Notes under the pieces: generated by a model
Told to the model about the DNA's origin: nothing
Database searches by the model: none
Seen by the model: the letters and a program-made list of their open reading frames with translations, nothing else
Assembly (NCBI GenBank): GCA_016212795.1
Contig: JACRDT010000005.1
Coordinates: 248,001 to 312,000 of the forward strand
Origin: Elusimicrobiota bacterium
GTDB lineage: Bacteria > Elusimicrobiota > Elusimicrobia > UBA1565 > UBA9628
Direction of reading: 5' to 3'
Length of the DNA stretch: 64,000 nt
In this document: positions 26,216-35,194 of the stretch, piece by piece
Position numbering within the stretch: position 1 is the first letter of the stretch
Layout of the letters: every line of letters starts with the position of its first letter
Translations under genes and position numbers: made by a program

Positions 26216-28951
26216 CTACTCACCCCCAGGCTGGGAGACATCCTGATTAAACGGCATCTGCCCCCTCGCTACTCGCCTCCCCGCGGGGGAGACGAGTGAC
26301 ATCAGCGCCTTGGCCAGCTCTCCCGCCGAGCGGGTGCGCTTCTCGGGGTCCGCGGCCAGGGCCTGGCGGAACAGCTCGTCGATGCCGGGCGGAAGGCCGG
26401 GCACGACCTTCGAGATGGGCGGGAAGGACATGTTCATCTTGTTGAGCAGCATCCCCGAGCCCACGCCGCTGAAGGGCTGGCGGCCGCTCAAGGCCTCGTA
26501 GAGGCAGACCGCCATGGCGTAGACGTCCGCCTCCCGGCGGATGATGCCGTTCTCCTGCTCGGGAGGCATGTAGGGCGGCGTGCCCAGCACGGTGTTGGTC
26601 ACGGAGAAGCGGTTGATGGCGTCCTTGGCGACCCTCGCCACGCCGAAATCCATCACCCTCACGTAGCCCTCGTCGTCCACCATCACGTTGGAGGGCTTGA
26701 GGTCGCGGTGGATCACGTTGCGGCCGTGGGCGAAGTCGAGGGCCGACGCGATGCCCTGGAACACGGCGACCGCCCGGTCCAGCGGCAGGCGGCCCTCCTT
26801 GGCGACGATCTCGTGGAGGGTGAGGCCGGCGACGTGCTCGAACACCAGGTAGACCTGGCCGCCCTCCTCGAGGATCGAATAGATCTCCACGATGTTCGGG
26901 TGGTGCAGGGCCGCCACCGTCCTGGCCTCGGCGAGGAAGCGATCTCGCTCGCGGCCGTCGAGGCGCAGCTCGTCGCGCATCTTCTTGATGGCCACCTTGC
27001 GGCCAAGCGTTCGGTCGATCCCCTCGAACACGACGCCCATGCCGCCCGCCCCGATCTGGCGGACGATCTCGAACTTGTCGGTCAGGGGGGACGGCGCGTC
27101 CGCCCCCGGCGGCGAGGACCTCGGCCCCGCCGCCAGCGCCTTCGGCCCGAGGGACCCGACCGCGGGCGGGCCCTGGACCGCGACCGGCCCCGCGTCCACC
27201 ACCCCGAAGGCGAAGACGAAGAGCCCCACGGCCAGCAGCAGCCCCAAGGCGATGAGGACGAAGGTCATGGTCCCGATATGAGCCTTGGCCGGGGCCGCCT
27301 CGGCCGCCGCCTTCTGGGACTCGGGCCTGGCCTCCCCGGGGAAGAGGAACAGCAGGTCGCTGTCGGCGGGCATCTGCAGGGCCGAATCCAGGCTGCTCTG
27401 GAACTTCGGGTCGAGCGACGCCGCTTTCTTGAGGTTCTCCAGCATGCCTTCCCGGTCGCCGAGCCCACCCAGGGCGTGGGCGCGGTTGGCGTAGGCGGCG
27501 GCGTCCTTGGGGTTGAGCTCCAGGGCCGCCTGGGCCGCCTTCAGGGCGGCCTTGTAGTCCTTCTGCCGGTTGAGCGCGAACGCCTTGGCGTTGAGCAGCG
27601 CGGAGCTGTTCGGGGCCAGCTTGAGGCCCGCCTCGGCGTCGCGCTGCGCGTCCTGGTACCGGCGCAGGTTGGCGTTGGCGACCGAAGCGTAGAAATGGGC
27701 CTGGGCGTTGTTGGGGTTGAGCTCGAGCGCCTTGCGCGCCAACGAGCGCGCCGCGTCGTAATCGCCCATGCGCAGGGCCTTCTCCACGAGCCGGACCTGC
27801 GCCGCGGATTGGGCGAACTGGCCCTGAGAGGGGTCGAGCCTCGACCCCGCCTTCCCGGCGGAAGGCGCGTCGAAGGAGCCGAAGGACAGTTGGGCCGCGG
27901 CCTGCTCCGCGGCCGCGGAAGGCGAAGCGGTCACGCGGCTCTCGGAGAGCTTGAGGGTCGAGAAGGCGTTCTTGTCGTCGGGGTTCAGGGCGAGGGCCGA
28001 CTCGGCGTCCTGGACCGCGCCGGGGTAGTTCTGCATCATGTAGTTCGCCATGGCCCGGCCGCTGTAGGCCGCGGCGTTCTCGGGGTCGCGGTTGATGGCC
28101 TTGTCGAAGGACTCCTTCGCCTTTGGGGCGTTGCCGCCGCTGAGCTGGTTCTGGCCCTGGCTCGTGTCGGGATCGGGCTTGGGGCGGGGAGGCCTGTAGA
28201 ACAGCGAATCCTCCTCGCCGGGCTTGCCCGGGAACATCTTCTGGATAGCGGGCTGGAGTTCATCGAGGACCCGCTGGGCCAACTCGGACGGAGGGCCGAA
28301 CCACTGCCCGGGGACATGCTTCACGCCAGGCCCAGGCCGATCGTGGCCAACTCTATCTCCTGGCAACTCGCCTGGGTCCCGGTTGAGCCGCCGATAATCC
28401 CCGCGGATCGCGTCTCGATAGTCCTTGATCTTGCCAACGAATTCCGGCGAATCCTTGCTGACAGTGCCCGCCTGCGCATCCAACTCCAGACTCGCGAAAT
28501 CCCCGGACCGGAGCGTCATGTCGAGCATGGCGGACTTGTGCATCTGAGCCATCTGGGGGTCCTTCACGAACGCGTTGAATTTGTCGTAGATGCCGGGCCC
28601 GAAATAGCTGTCCATCGCTTCCCGGTAGAAAGCGGCTCCCCCCGGCGCTGTCGTGCCGACTCCCGTCGTACCCACTCTTGAGGTGCCGGCACCCAGGCCG
28701 CCCTTCAGATGCTTTTGGCCCCTGTTCGCGCTGTCCAACACGACGTCCAGGCCCGCTTCCGCCACGTCTTCGGTGAGCAGGTTCATGGCCTCCTCACGTG
28801 ACATCAGCTTGGGCACGTAGGGCGCGGGGGTTTCGCTCGAGGGAACGTCGCTCTTTTTCTTCTTCGTGCCTTCGCCATGGCAGGGCTCGCCCGCGGCCCC
28901 AGCGAGGACCAGCAAAAGCCCCATCGTCGCAAAGAAAATCTTTCCCTTCAT
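26216..28951 (-). CDS. TPR - TM - Ser/Thr protein kinase receptor 1
   Basis: Signal peptide MKGKIFFATMGLLLVLAGAAG; TPRs; TM MTFVLIALGLLLAVGLFVFAFG; kinase IGAGGMGVVFEG..HRDLKPSN..DFGVA. Confidence 0.9.
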   Translation of the reverse strand: MKGKIFFATMGLLLVLAGAAGEPCHGEGTKKKKSDVPSSETPAPYVPKLMSREEAMNLLTEDVAEAGLDVVLDSANRGQKHLKGGLGAGTSRVGTTGVGTTAPGGAAFYREAMDSYFGPGIYDKFNAFVKDPQMAQMHKSAMLDMTLRSGDFASLELDAQAGTVSKDSPEFVGKIKDYRDAIRGDYRRLNRDPGELPGDRVGHDRPGPGVKHVPGQWFGPPSELAQRVLDELQPAIQKMFPGKPGEEDSLFYRPPRPKPDPDTSQGQNQLSGGNAPKAKESFDKAINRDPENAAAYSGRAMANYMMQNYPGAVQDAESALALNPDDKNAFSTLKLSESRVTASPSAAAEQAAAQLSFGSFDAPSAGKAGSRLDPSQGQFAQSAAQVRLVEKALRMGDYDAARSLARKALELNPNNAQAHFYASVANANLRRYQDAQRDAEAGLKLAPNSSALLNAKAFALNRQKDYKAALKAAQAALELNPKDAAAYANRAHALGGLGDREGMLENLKKAASLDPKFQSSLDSALQMPADSDLLFLFPGEARPESQKAAAEAAPAKAHIGTMTFVLIALGLLLAVGLFVFAFGVVDAGPVAVQGPPAVGSLGPKALAAGPRSSPPGADAPSPLTDKFEIVRQIGAGGMGVVFEGIDRTLGRKVAIKKMRDELRLDGRERDRFLAEARTVAALHHPNIVEIYSILEEGGQVYLVFEHVAGLTLHEIVAKEGRLPLDRAVAVFQGIASALDFAHGRNVIHRDLKPSNVMVDDEGYVRVMDFGVARVAKDAINRFSVTNTVLGTPPYMPPEQENGIIRREADVYAMAVCLYEALSGRQPFSGVGSGMLLNKMNMSFPPISKVVPGLPPGIDELFRQALAADPEKRTRSAGELAKALMSLVSPAGRRVARGQMPFNQDVSQPGGE
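26217..26300. repeat. REP-like palindromic repeat at the 3' end of kinase 1
   Basis: ..GATTAAACGGCATCTGCCCCCTCGCTACTCGCCTCCCCGCGGGGGAGACGAGTGA. Confidence 0.75.
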
Positions 28952-28985
28952 AGGATCACCCCGGGAGCTGTAAATATATATATTA

Positions 28986-29014
28986 AGTGTAGAGGGAGGC
29001 CCGTGATTTGTCAA
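28986..29014 (-). promoter_or_regulatory. Sigma-70-like promoter of kinase 1
   Basis: TTGACA-N17-TACACT on the minus strand. Confidence 0.7.
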
Positions 29015-29040
29015 GCCTGATTCCCTTAATTTACCGGTAA

Positions 29041-31452
29041 TTAACAGCCCAGGCCCTCGACGGCCGCGAGGAACTCGGGAGCGTTGCGGTAGCGCTTGTC
29101 GGGGTCGGGCGAGAGCACCTTGGCCATTACGCCGTCCAGCCCCGGCGGGAACCCGTCCTTTCCCGTCGAGGAGAGGGGCGCGAACCGGCCGTTGAGCTTG
29201 TTGAGCAGCATCCCCGCGCCCTGGCCGGCGAAAGGCAGCTCGCCGGTGAGCATCTCGTAGAACACGATCCCCAGGGCGTACACGTCCGACTCCGGGCGCA
29301 CCGTACCCTGCTCGAGCTCCGGGGCCATGTACGGCGGCGTGCCCACCACGGTGTTGGTCATCGTCTTGGTCATGGCGTCCTTGGCCTGCCGGGCCACCCC
29401 GAAGTCCATCACCTTGCAGGACCCGTCGTCCGTCACCATGATGTTCGACGGCTTGATGTCGCGGTGGATGATCTTGTGCCGGTGCGCGTACTCCACCGCG
29501 GCGCAGGAGTGCTTCAGGATGTGCCGGGCCTGCTCCAGGGGCAGGGTCCCGCGCTCCTCCAAGAGCGCGGCGAGGGTCTTGCCCGAGGCGAACTCGAAGA
29601 CCAGGTAGAGGTCGACCCCGTCCTCCACGATGGAGAAGATCTCGACGATGTTCGGGTGGTGCAGGGCCGCGACCATCCGGGCCTCCTGCAGGAACCGCTC
29701 CTTCTCCCGCCGGTCGAGGCGGATCTCGTCGCGCATCCTCTTGATCGCCACAGGACGGTCGAGCGCCTGGTCGCGCCCCTCGTAGACCACGCCCATGCCG
29801 CCCAGGCCCACCTCGCGGACCAGCTGGTACTGCGACCAGAACCCCGTCGTCGGGGCCGCGCCGTCGGCCGGCGCCGGGCCCGCCCCCGGCGAGGCTTCCG
29901 CCGTCCCCCCCGTGAGGTACCGGACCGTGTTGCGGACCTTCTCCCTCCAGGTGGCCGAGAGGACGTGCAGGAGACCCAGGGCCACCAGGAACCCGCCGGA
30001 CACCACCAGCGCCACCATCCTCACGAACCTCTTTTTGCGGGTCTGGGGCGAGACCGGCGCGGTCTTGGCGGAGGCTGACTCCTCGTCGAACAGGAAGAGG
30101 ATGTCCCCGGACTCCGGCGCCTGCAGCGCCGCCTCGTAGCGCTCCTTGAACCTGGCGTCGAGCTCGGCCGAGCGCTTGAGCGATTCGAGCATGCCGGCGC
30201 GGTCGCCCATGCCGGCCAGGGCGAACGCCCTGTTCTGGAAGGCGAAGGCGTTGTTGGGCTCGCGCTCCAGGGTGAAGTTGGCGTCGCCCAGGGCCTCCTT
30301 GTACTTGCCCGTCTTGCTGAGCGCCCACGCGCGGCTCTGGAGCGCGGGGGTGTTGCCCGGCACCAGGTTCAAGGCGTAGCTCGCGTCATAGACCGCGTCG
30401 TTGAACCGGTCGAGCTTGTTGTTGGCGATGGCCCGGTAGTTCCAGGCCTGGGCGTTGCGGTTGTTGAGCTGGATGGCGTGGCTGGCGCTCTCGTGCGCCA
30501 GGACGTAGTCCCGGACCACGAGGGCGGCGGCGGCTTCCTTAGTGTAGACCGAGGAACGCTGCACGGCCGACTCGTCCGGCGGCTGGACGAACGGCCCGGG
30601 CGCGCCCGGCCGGGCCACCCCCGGCTGCGGCGCCCCCTGCGGGGGGAGCTGGCCCACGGCGAGGGCCCCCGCCCCGGCCTCCACGCCCGGGTCAAAGGCG
30701 CCGGGCATAGGGCCCAGCCCGGCCTCCCCCATGCCCTCGAACGCCGAGGACGGGAGGGTCTGGGTATTCACGCGGTTCTCGGAGAGCTTCTGGAGCCCGA
30801 ACGCCGGCTTGTTGTTGGGGTCCTGCTTGAGCACCATGTTCGCGGCCTGGAGCGCCTTGGCGTAGTCGCCCAGGTTGTGCGCCGCGTTCCCGTAGGCCAC
30901 GATGGTCTCCGGGTCCTTCGCCCCGAGCTGGATGGCGCGGTCGAGGTCCACGAAGCACTGCCTGTAGTTCTGCACCGCGCAGCCCATGTGCCCCTTCTCG
31001 GCCCAGGCCACGGGGGAATTCGGCGAGGATGCCGTCCAGTCCGGCACGTACCCCTTGCGGAACTCCCACACCAGGCTGGGCGTGAAGTTCGGGTCCCCCG
31101 GCTTGGGGCCCTGGCCAGGCCCGGCGTTGTTGGCGACGGGAGCGGGATACTTCAGACGGAGCGCCACCAGCAGTTGATCCCGGAGATCCGAATCGGAGAT
31201 CGCGTCGATCTCCGTCCGGATCTGAACGGCGTACTGCATGACGTCGCCTTCGACGGGCGCGTCGCCGCTGATGAGGTCCCGTATCCGCTCGAACCTCTGG
31301 AATTCCTCGTTGATGTCGTCCTTGCCCGCCGCCGGCCCCGTCCTGTCTCCCGGCGGCGCAGGGTCTCCAGCCTTGAAACCCGCCGACGACCGGGGCGGCC
31401 CCAGGGCGGCGGCGACGACGATGGCGGCGAGGCAGGCGGCGAAACGGTTCAT
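29041..31452 (-). CDS. TPR - TM - Ser/Thr protein kinase receptor 2
   Basis: Signal peptide, TPRs, TM VRMVALVVSGGFLVALGLLHVL, kinase VGLGGMGVVYEG..HRDIKPSN..DFGVA. Confidence 0.9.
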   Translation of the reverse strand: MNRFAACLAAIVVAAALGPPRSSAGFKAGDPAPPGDRTGPAAGKDDINEEFQRFERIRDLISGDAPVEGDVMQYAVQIRTEIDAISDSDLRDQLLVALRLKYPAPVANNAGPGQGPKPGDPNFTPSLVWEFRKGYVPDWTASSPNSPVAWAEKGHMGCAVQNYRQCFVDLDRAIQLGAKDPETIVAYGNAAHNLGDYAKALQAANMVLKQDPNNKPAFGLQKLSENRVNTQTLPSSAFEGMGEAGLGPMPGAFDPGVEAGAGALAVGQLPPQGAPQPGVARPGAPGPFVQPPDESAVQRSSVYTKEAAAALVVRDYVLAHESASHAIQLNNRNAQAWNYRAIANNKLDRFNDAVYDASYALNLVPGNTPALQSRAWALSKTGKYKEALGDANFTLEREPNNAFAFQNRAFALAGMGDRAGMLESLKRSAELDARFKERYEAALQAPESGDILFLFDEESASAKTAPVSPQTRKKRFVRMVALVVSGGFLVALGLLHVLSATWREKVRNTVRYLTGGTAEASPGAGPAPADGAAPTTGFWSQYQLVREVGLGGMGVVYEGRDQALDRPVAIKRMRDEIRLDRREKERFLQEARMVAALHHPNIVEIFSIVEDGVDLYLVFEFASGKTLAALLEERGTLPLEQARHILKHSCAAVEYAHRHKIIHRDIKPSNIMVTDDGSCKVMDFGVARQAKDAMTKTMTNTVVGTPPYMAPELEQGTVRPESDVYALGIVFYEMLTGELPFAGQGAGMLLNKLNGRFAPLSSTGKDGFPPGLDGVMAKVLSPDPDKRYRNAPEFLAAVEGLGC

Positions 31453-31470
31453 GGGACCCTCCCTGATTAA

Positions 31471-31516
31471 AGTGTACCGCCACCCCCTTGATTTGTCAAG
31501 GTTCCCCTGTTATACT
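31471..31516. promoter_or_regulatory. Divergent overlapping promoters, kinase 2 / small exported protein
   Basis: Minus TTGACA-N17-TACACT and plus TTGATT-N17-TATACT overlap on palindrome CCTTGATTTGTCAAGG (31486-31501). Confidence 0.7.
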
Positions 31517-31556
31517 AAACCTGAAGGCGCACTCTCTGCCGAGAGGGGAGGCCACT

Positions 31557-31859
31557 ATGCGAACATTGCTGGCTTTGCTGTTCGGGATCGTCGTCGTCAC
31601 CCTGCCCGTCCTGGTCGGAGCCGCGGATACCCCCAAGGTGGACCCTGACCCCGGCCTCTCCGACGCCGACTGGTGCGCCAAACACGCCCCGTCGGTGAGC
31701 GGAGGCAGCGTCGACGTCTGCAAGGCATTCCAGGAGTGGATCAAGGACCCCAAGGACAGGCCCCCCGAAGGCTCGAAGAGGCAGTACTGCCGCGATCAGA
31801 CGAGCGTGGACAGGCTGCGCGGCTTCCTGGTGAAGATCGCGACCCCGGCCGCCTCATAA
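31557..31859 (+). CDS. Small exported protein, divergent from kinase 2
   Basis: MRTLLALLFGIVVVTLPVLVGAAD signal peptide; ~100 aa, 3 Cys in the mature region. Confidence 0.65.
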   Translation: MRTLLALLFGIVVVTLPVLVGAADTPKVDPDPGLSDADWCAKHAPSVSGGSVDVCKAFQEWIKDPKDRPPEGSKRQYCRDQTSVDRLRGFLVKIATPAAS

Positions 31860-31926
31860 GCGAGCAGGTCGAGTCCTGGAGCCCCCGGATCGCCCGGGGG
31901 CTCTCTCATGCCCGGCCGGCGGATAA

Positions 31927-32215
31927 GAGCGCCTAAAATAACCCAGGCGGCCCCCGGAAGGCCGAGCCTGAGCCGAGTTCGAGGCGCGACGACCGAGCAC
32001 CATGCCGCCGAGGAGTGACTCCAATGCGGCATTGGTGTAAGGGAGGAGCAACGAAGAAATCGGCCAGGATCGGCCTTCCCCGGAGGGGCGGGCGTCTTTT
32101 GCCCGCAGGCAGCGTTACTCGTCGCTTACAGGCCTACAGGCCTGCTCGCTCCTCGCGCCTCGCCTGCGGGCAAAATCCATCCCGCCGGGGGCGGCCTGGG
32201 TTATTTTAGGCGCTC
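31927..32215. mobile_element. MITE-like element with 22-bp perfect TIRs
   Basis: GAGCGCCTAAAATAACCCAGGC at 31927-31948 and its exact reverse complement at 32194-32215; TAA flanks both ends; too short to encode a transposase. Confidence 0.75.
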
Positions 32216-34732
32216 TAAGGCGGCGAGGAGCTCCGTGGGGGTGCGGTAGCGCTTGTCGGGGTCCGGGGAGAGGACCTTCGCCATCACGTCGTTGATCCCG
32301 TCGGGGAGCTTCTGGCTCGTCGCCTCCGAGAGAGGCGTGAACCGTCCGTTGAGCTTGTTGAGCAGCATCCCCGCGCCCTGGCCGGCGAAGGGGAGCGAGC
32401 CCGCGAGCATCTCGTAGAACACCACCCCCAGGGCGTACACGTCCGACTCCGGGCGCACCGTGCCCTGCTCCGACTCGGGGGCCATGTACGGGGGCGTGCC
32501 CACCACGGTGTTGGTCATCGTCTTGTTCGCGGCGTCCTTGGCCTGCCGCGCCACCCCGAAGTCCATCACCTTCGCCGACCCGTCGTCCGTCACCATGATG
32601 TTCGACGGCTTGATGTCGCGGTGGATGATCTTGCGCCGGTGCGCGTACTCCACCGCGGCGCAGGCGTCCTTCAGGACGGCCAGGGCCTGGTCGAAGGGCA
32701 GCGTCCCGCGCTCGCTCATGTGCGCGGCCAGGGTCTTGCCCGAGGCGAATTCGAAGACCAGGTAGATGTCCCCCCCGTCTTCGACGATGGAGTAGATCTC
32801 GACGATGTTCGGGTGGCGCAGGGCGGCCACCATCCGGGCCTCCTGCAGGAACCGCTCCCGCTCGCGCCGGTCGAGGCGGATCTCGTCGCGCATCTTCTTG
32901 ATCGCGACGGGCCGGTCGAGGGAGGTGTCCACCCCCTCGTAGACCACGCCCATGCCGCCCAGGCCCACCTCGCGGACCACCCGGTACTTCGACCAGAACG
33001 CCCCGGCCCCGTCTTGCTCGGCGGGGCCGCCGGCGGCGGCCCCCGTCCCGAGCGCGCGCCTCATCGTCGTGCGCACCTTCTCCCGCCAGGAGGCGGAGAA
33101 GAAGTGCAGGAGCCCCAAGGCCAGGAGGACCCCGCCGGACGCCACGGACAGCACCAGCGTCCCAAGGCGCCTCTTGGGCGCCGGCGCCTTGGCCGCGGGA
33201 GCGGCCTTGGCGGCATCCTCGTCGAACAGGAACAGGACGTCGTCCGAGTCCGGCGCCTGCAGCGCCGCCTCGTAGCGGTCCTGGAACCGGCCGTCGAGCT
33301 CGGCCGAGCGCTTGAGGGACTCGAGCATGCCGACGCGGTCCCCCAGCCCGGCCAGGGCGAAGGCCCTGTTCTGGAAGGCGAAGGCGTTGTTGGGGTCGCG
33401 CTCGATGATCCTGTTGGCGTCGGCCAAGGCCTCCTTGTACTTCTTCATCTTGCTCTGGGCCCACGAGCGCGTCTGGAGCGCGGGCGTGTTCTCCGGCACC
33501 AGCTTCAAGGCGAAGCTCGCGTCCTGGACGGCGTCGCTGAAGCGGTCGAGCTTGTTGTTGGCGATCGCCCGGTAGTTCCAGGCCTGGGCGTTGTTGGAGT
33601 TGGTGTCGATGGCCCGGCTGGCCGCGTCGGCCGCGCGCAGGTAGTCGCGCATGGACAGGGCGGCGGCGGCCTCCTTGGCGAAGACGAGCGAGCGCTGCTC
33701 GGCGGCGGTCAAGGCCTCCCGCCGGGACGCCCCGCCGCGGTCCAGGGCCGCCACCGCTCCCAACTGCACGGAGCTCTCCGCGTCCGCGGGCGAGTCGCCC
33801 AAGCCCGTGAAGGCTCCGCCGCGCATCGCGGACGGCAGGGACGCGGCCTGCGCGCGGCCCTCCGAGAGCTTCACGATGGCGAAGGCGACCTGGTTGCCGG
33901 GGTCGACCTTCAGAGCCTGCGAGCCGGCCTTGATGGCCAGCTGATAGTCGCCGAGGTGGTGGGCGGCCGTCCCGTAGGCGGCGAAGGTCTTGGAGTCGTT
34001 GGCGCCGAGCTTGATGGCCTTGTCGAGGACGGGGAACGCCCCGCGGTAGTCCCTCTCCAGGACCATGTTCTGCCCCTGCTTCGAGTAGCCCGAGGAGCTG
34101 TCCGGACGGTCGCGCATCTCGTTCTCCGCCAGCTTCTTGCGCGAGTCCCACAACGCCATGTTGACGACGTCCCGGAACGACACGGGAGGCGTGGTACCCG
34201 GGTTGGCGTTCGAGGAATCGGTCGTATTCACGGCCGGCCTGTTGGAAGTGTCGGCGGCCGGGAGCTTGTTGGGGTCCGTCGGCCCCTCAGGCACGACGAC
34301 AGGCGGCCCGGCCGCCGTCAGCCTGTCGACTTCAGCCTCGACCATCTTCTGTCCGTAAGGGCTCAACCCGGTGGTGATCCTGCCGCTGTACAAGGATATG
34401 ATCTTCGCCCTGATCCCCGGCTTCTCTCCTTCGGTCGCCGTTTTCCATTTTTCCTTATATGGCGCCAACTGCCTATTCAATTCCCTGAAGATCTCCAGAT
34501 CCTGGGCCTCGAGATCCTGGGGCATCTCGTCGGGGGACGGCTCGGTCACGGTCGTGTCGGTCCCGGAGTTCGGGTCCGAGGTATCCACCCCGGCGACAGG
34601 GTCGGCCGAGGTGCCGTCCTTCGTGGTGCCGGTCGTGCCGCCTTCGCCCGTGTCGGTCCCGGGGGGCAGCGCCCGGGCCGCCAGGAGCGGCACGAGCAGC
34701 AGGCCAGCCAGCAGAGCGCTCGCAGTCTTCAT
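32201..34732 (-). CDS. TPR - TM - Ser/Thr protein kinase receptor 3
   Basis: Signal peptide MKTASALLAGLLLVPLLAARA, TPRs, TM TLVLSVASGGVLLALGLLHFF, kinase VGLGGMGVVYEG..HRDIKPSN..DFGVA; last codons lie in the MITE TIR. Confidence 0.9.
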   Translation of the reverse strand: MKTASALLAGLLLVPLLAARALPPGTDTGEGGTTGTTKDGTSADPVAGVDTSDPNSGTDTTVTEPSPDEMPQDLEAQDLEIFRELNRQLAPYKEKWKTATEGEKPGIRAKIISLYSGRITTGLSPYGQKMVEAEVDRLTAAGPPVVVPEGPTDPNKLPAADTSNRPAVNTTDSSNANPGTTPPVSFRDVVNMALWDSRKKLAENEMRDRPDSSSGYSKQGQNMVLERDYRGAFPVLDKAIKLGANDSKTFAAYGTAAHHLGDYQLAIKAGSQALKVDPGNQVAFAIVKLSEGRAQAASLPSAMRGGAFTGLGDSPADAESSVQLGAVAALDRGGASRREALTAAEQRSLVFAKEAAAALSMRDYLRAADAASRAIDTNSNNAQAWNYRAIANNKLDRFSDAVQDASFALKLVPENTPALQTRSWAQSKMKKYKEALADANRIIERDPNNAFAFQNRAFALAGLGDRVGMLESLKRSAELDGRFQDRYEAALQAPDSDDVLFLFDEDAAKAAPAAKAPAPKRRLGTLVLSVASGGVLLALGLLHFFSASWREKVRTTMRRALGTGAAAGGPAEQDGAGAFWSKYRVVREVGLGGMGVVYEGVDTSLDRPVAIKKMRDEIRLDRRERERFLQEARMVAALRHPNIVEIYSIVEDGGDIYLVFEFASGKTLAAHMSERGTLPFDQALAVLKDACAAVEYAHRRKIIHRDIKPSNIMVTDDGSAKVMDFGVARQAKDAANKTMTNTVVGTPPYMAPESEQGTVRPESDVYALGVVFYEMLAGSLPFAGQGAGMLLNKLNGRFTPLSEATSQKLPDGINDVMAKVLSPDPDKRYRTPTELLAALERLK

Positions 34733-34752
34733 CGGGTAAGCCTCCCCTATGA

Positions 34753-34798
34753 AGTGTAGCCCGTCACCCTTGAATTGTCAAGGAAGGCCTGTTATACT
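34753..34798. promoter_or_regulatory. Divergent overlapping promoters, kinase 3 / small exported protein
   Basis: Minus TTGACA-N17-TACACT and plus TTGAAT-N17-TATACT overlap on palindrome CCTTGAATTGTCAAGG (34768-34783). Confidence 0.7.
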
Positions 34799-34839
34799 AA
34801 TTATCGCACGAGGGTTTTCCGTCTTACGGAGGTATCGCC

Positions 34840-35193
34840 ATGCACGCACTACTGTTGGCCGTCCTGGGCGTCGTCGTGGCGCCGCCGCTGCAGGCGACGC
34901 CCGTGGTCCAGGGCTTTGACTTCATGAGGGCGGAGGACAAGACGTACTGCGACCGTCTGCGCCTCCCCGCCGACAAGCTCAATGACTGCTACATCACGAG
35001 GGACTTCATCCGGGAAGCCCAGCTCTACTGGGCCGCGGCGGACGCGGGCAGGCCGACCCCCCTCCTCAGGCTCATGCCGCTGGAAGTGGACATGACCTAC
35101 GCCAAGCCGGACAAGGACGAGAAGAAAGACGAGAAGAAGCTGATCATCAGGACGGCGATCAGGCAGAGCCTCGACAGCACCTACATGGTCTGA
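34840..35193 (+). CDS. Small exported protein, divergent from kinase 3
   Basis: MHALLLAVLGVVVAPPLQATP signal peptide; upstream ACGGAGGT RBS. Confidence 0.65.
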   Translation: MHALLLAVLGVVVAPPLQATPVVQGFDFMRAEDKTYCDRLRLPADKLNDCYITRDFIREAQLYWAAADAGRPTPLLRLMPLEVDMTYAKPDKDEKKDEKKLIIRTAIRQSLDSTYMV

Positions 35194-35194
35194 C

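Noticed and set aside
26216-30328. ORF track gives a 1370-aa protein for kinase 1
   Set aside because: The ATG at 28951 starts a signal peptide and follows a good promoter; upstream codons overlap kinase 2 out of frame
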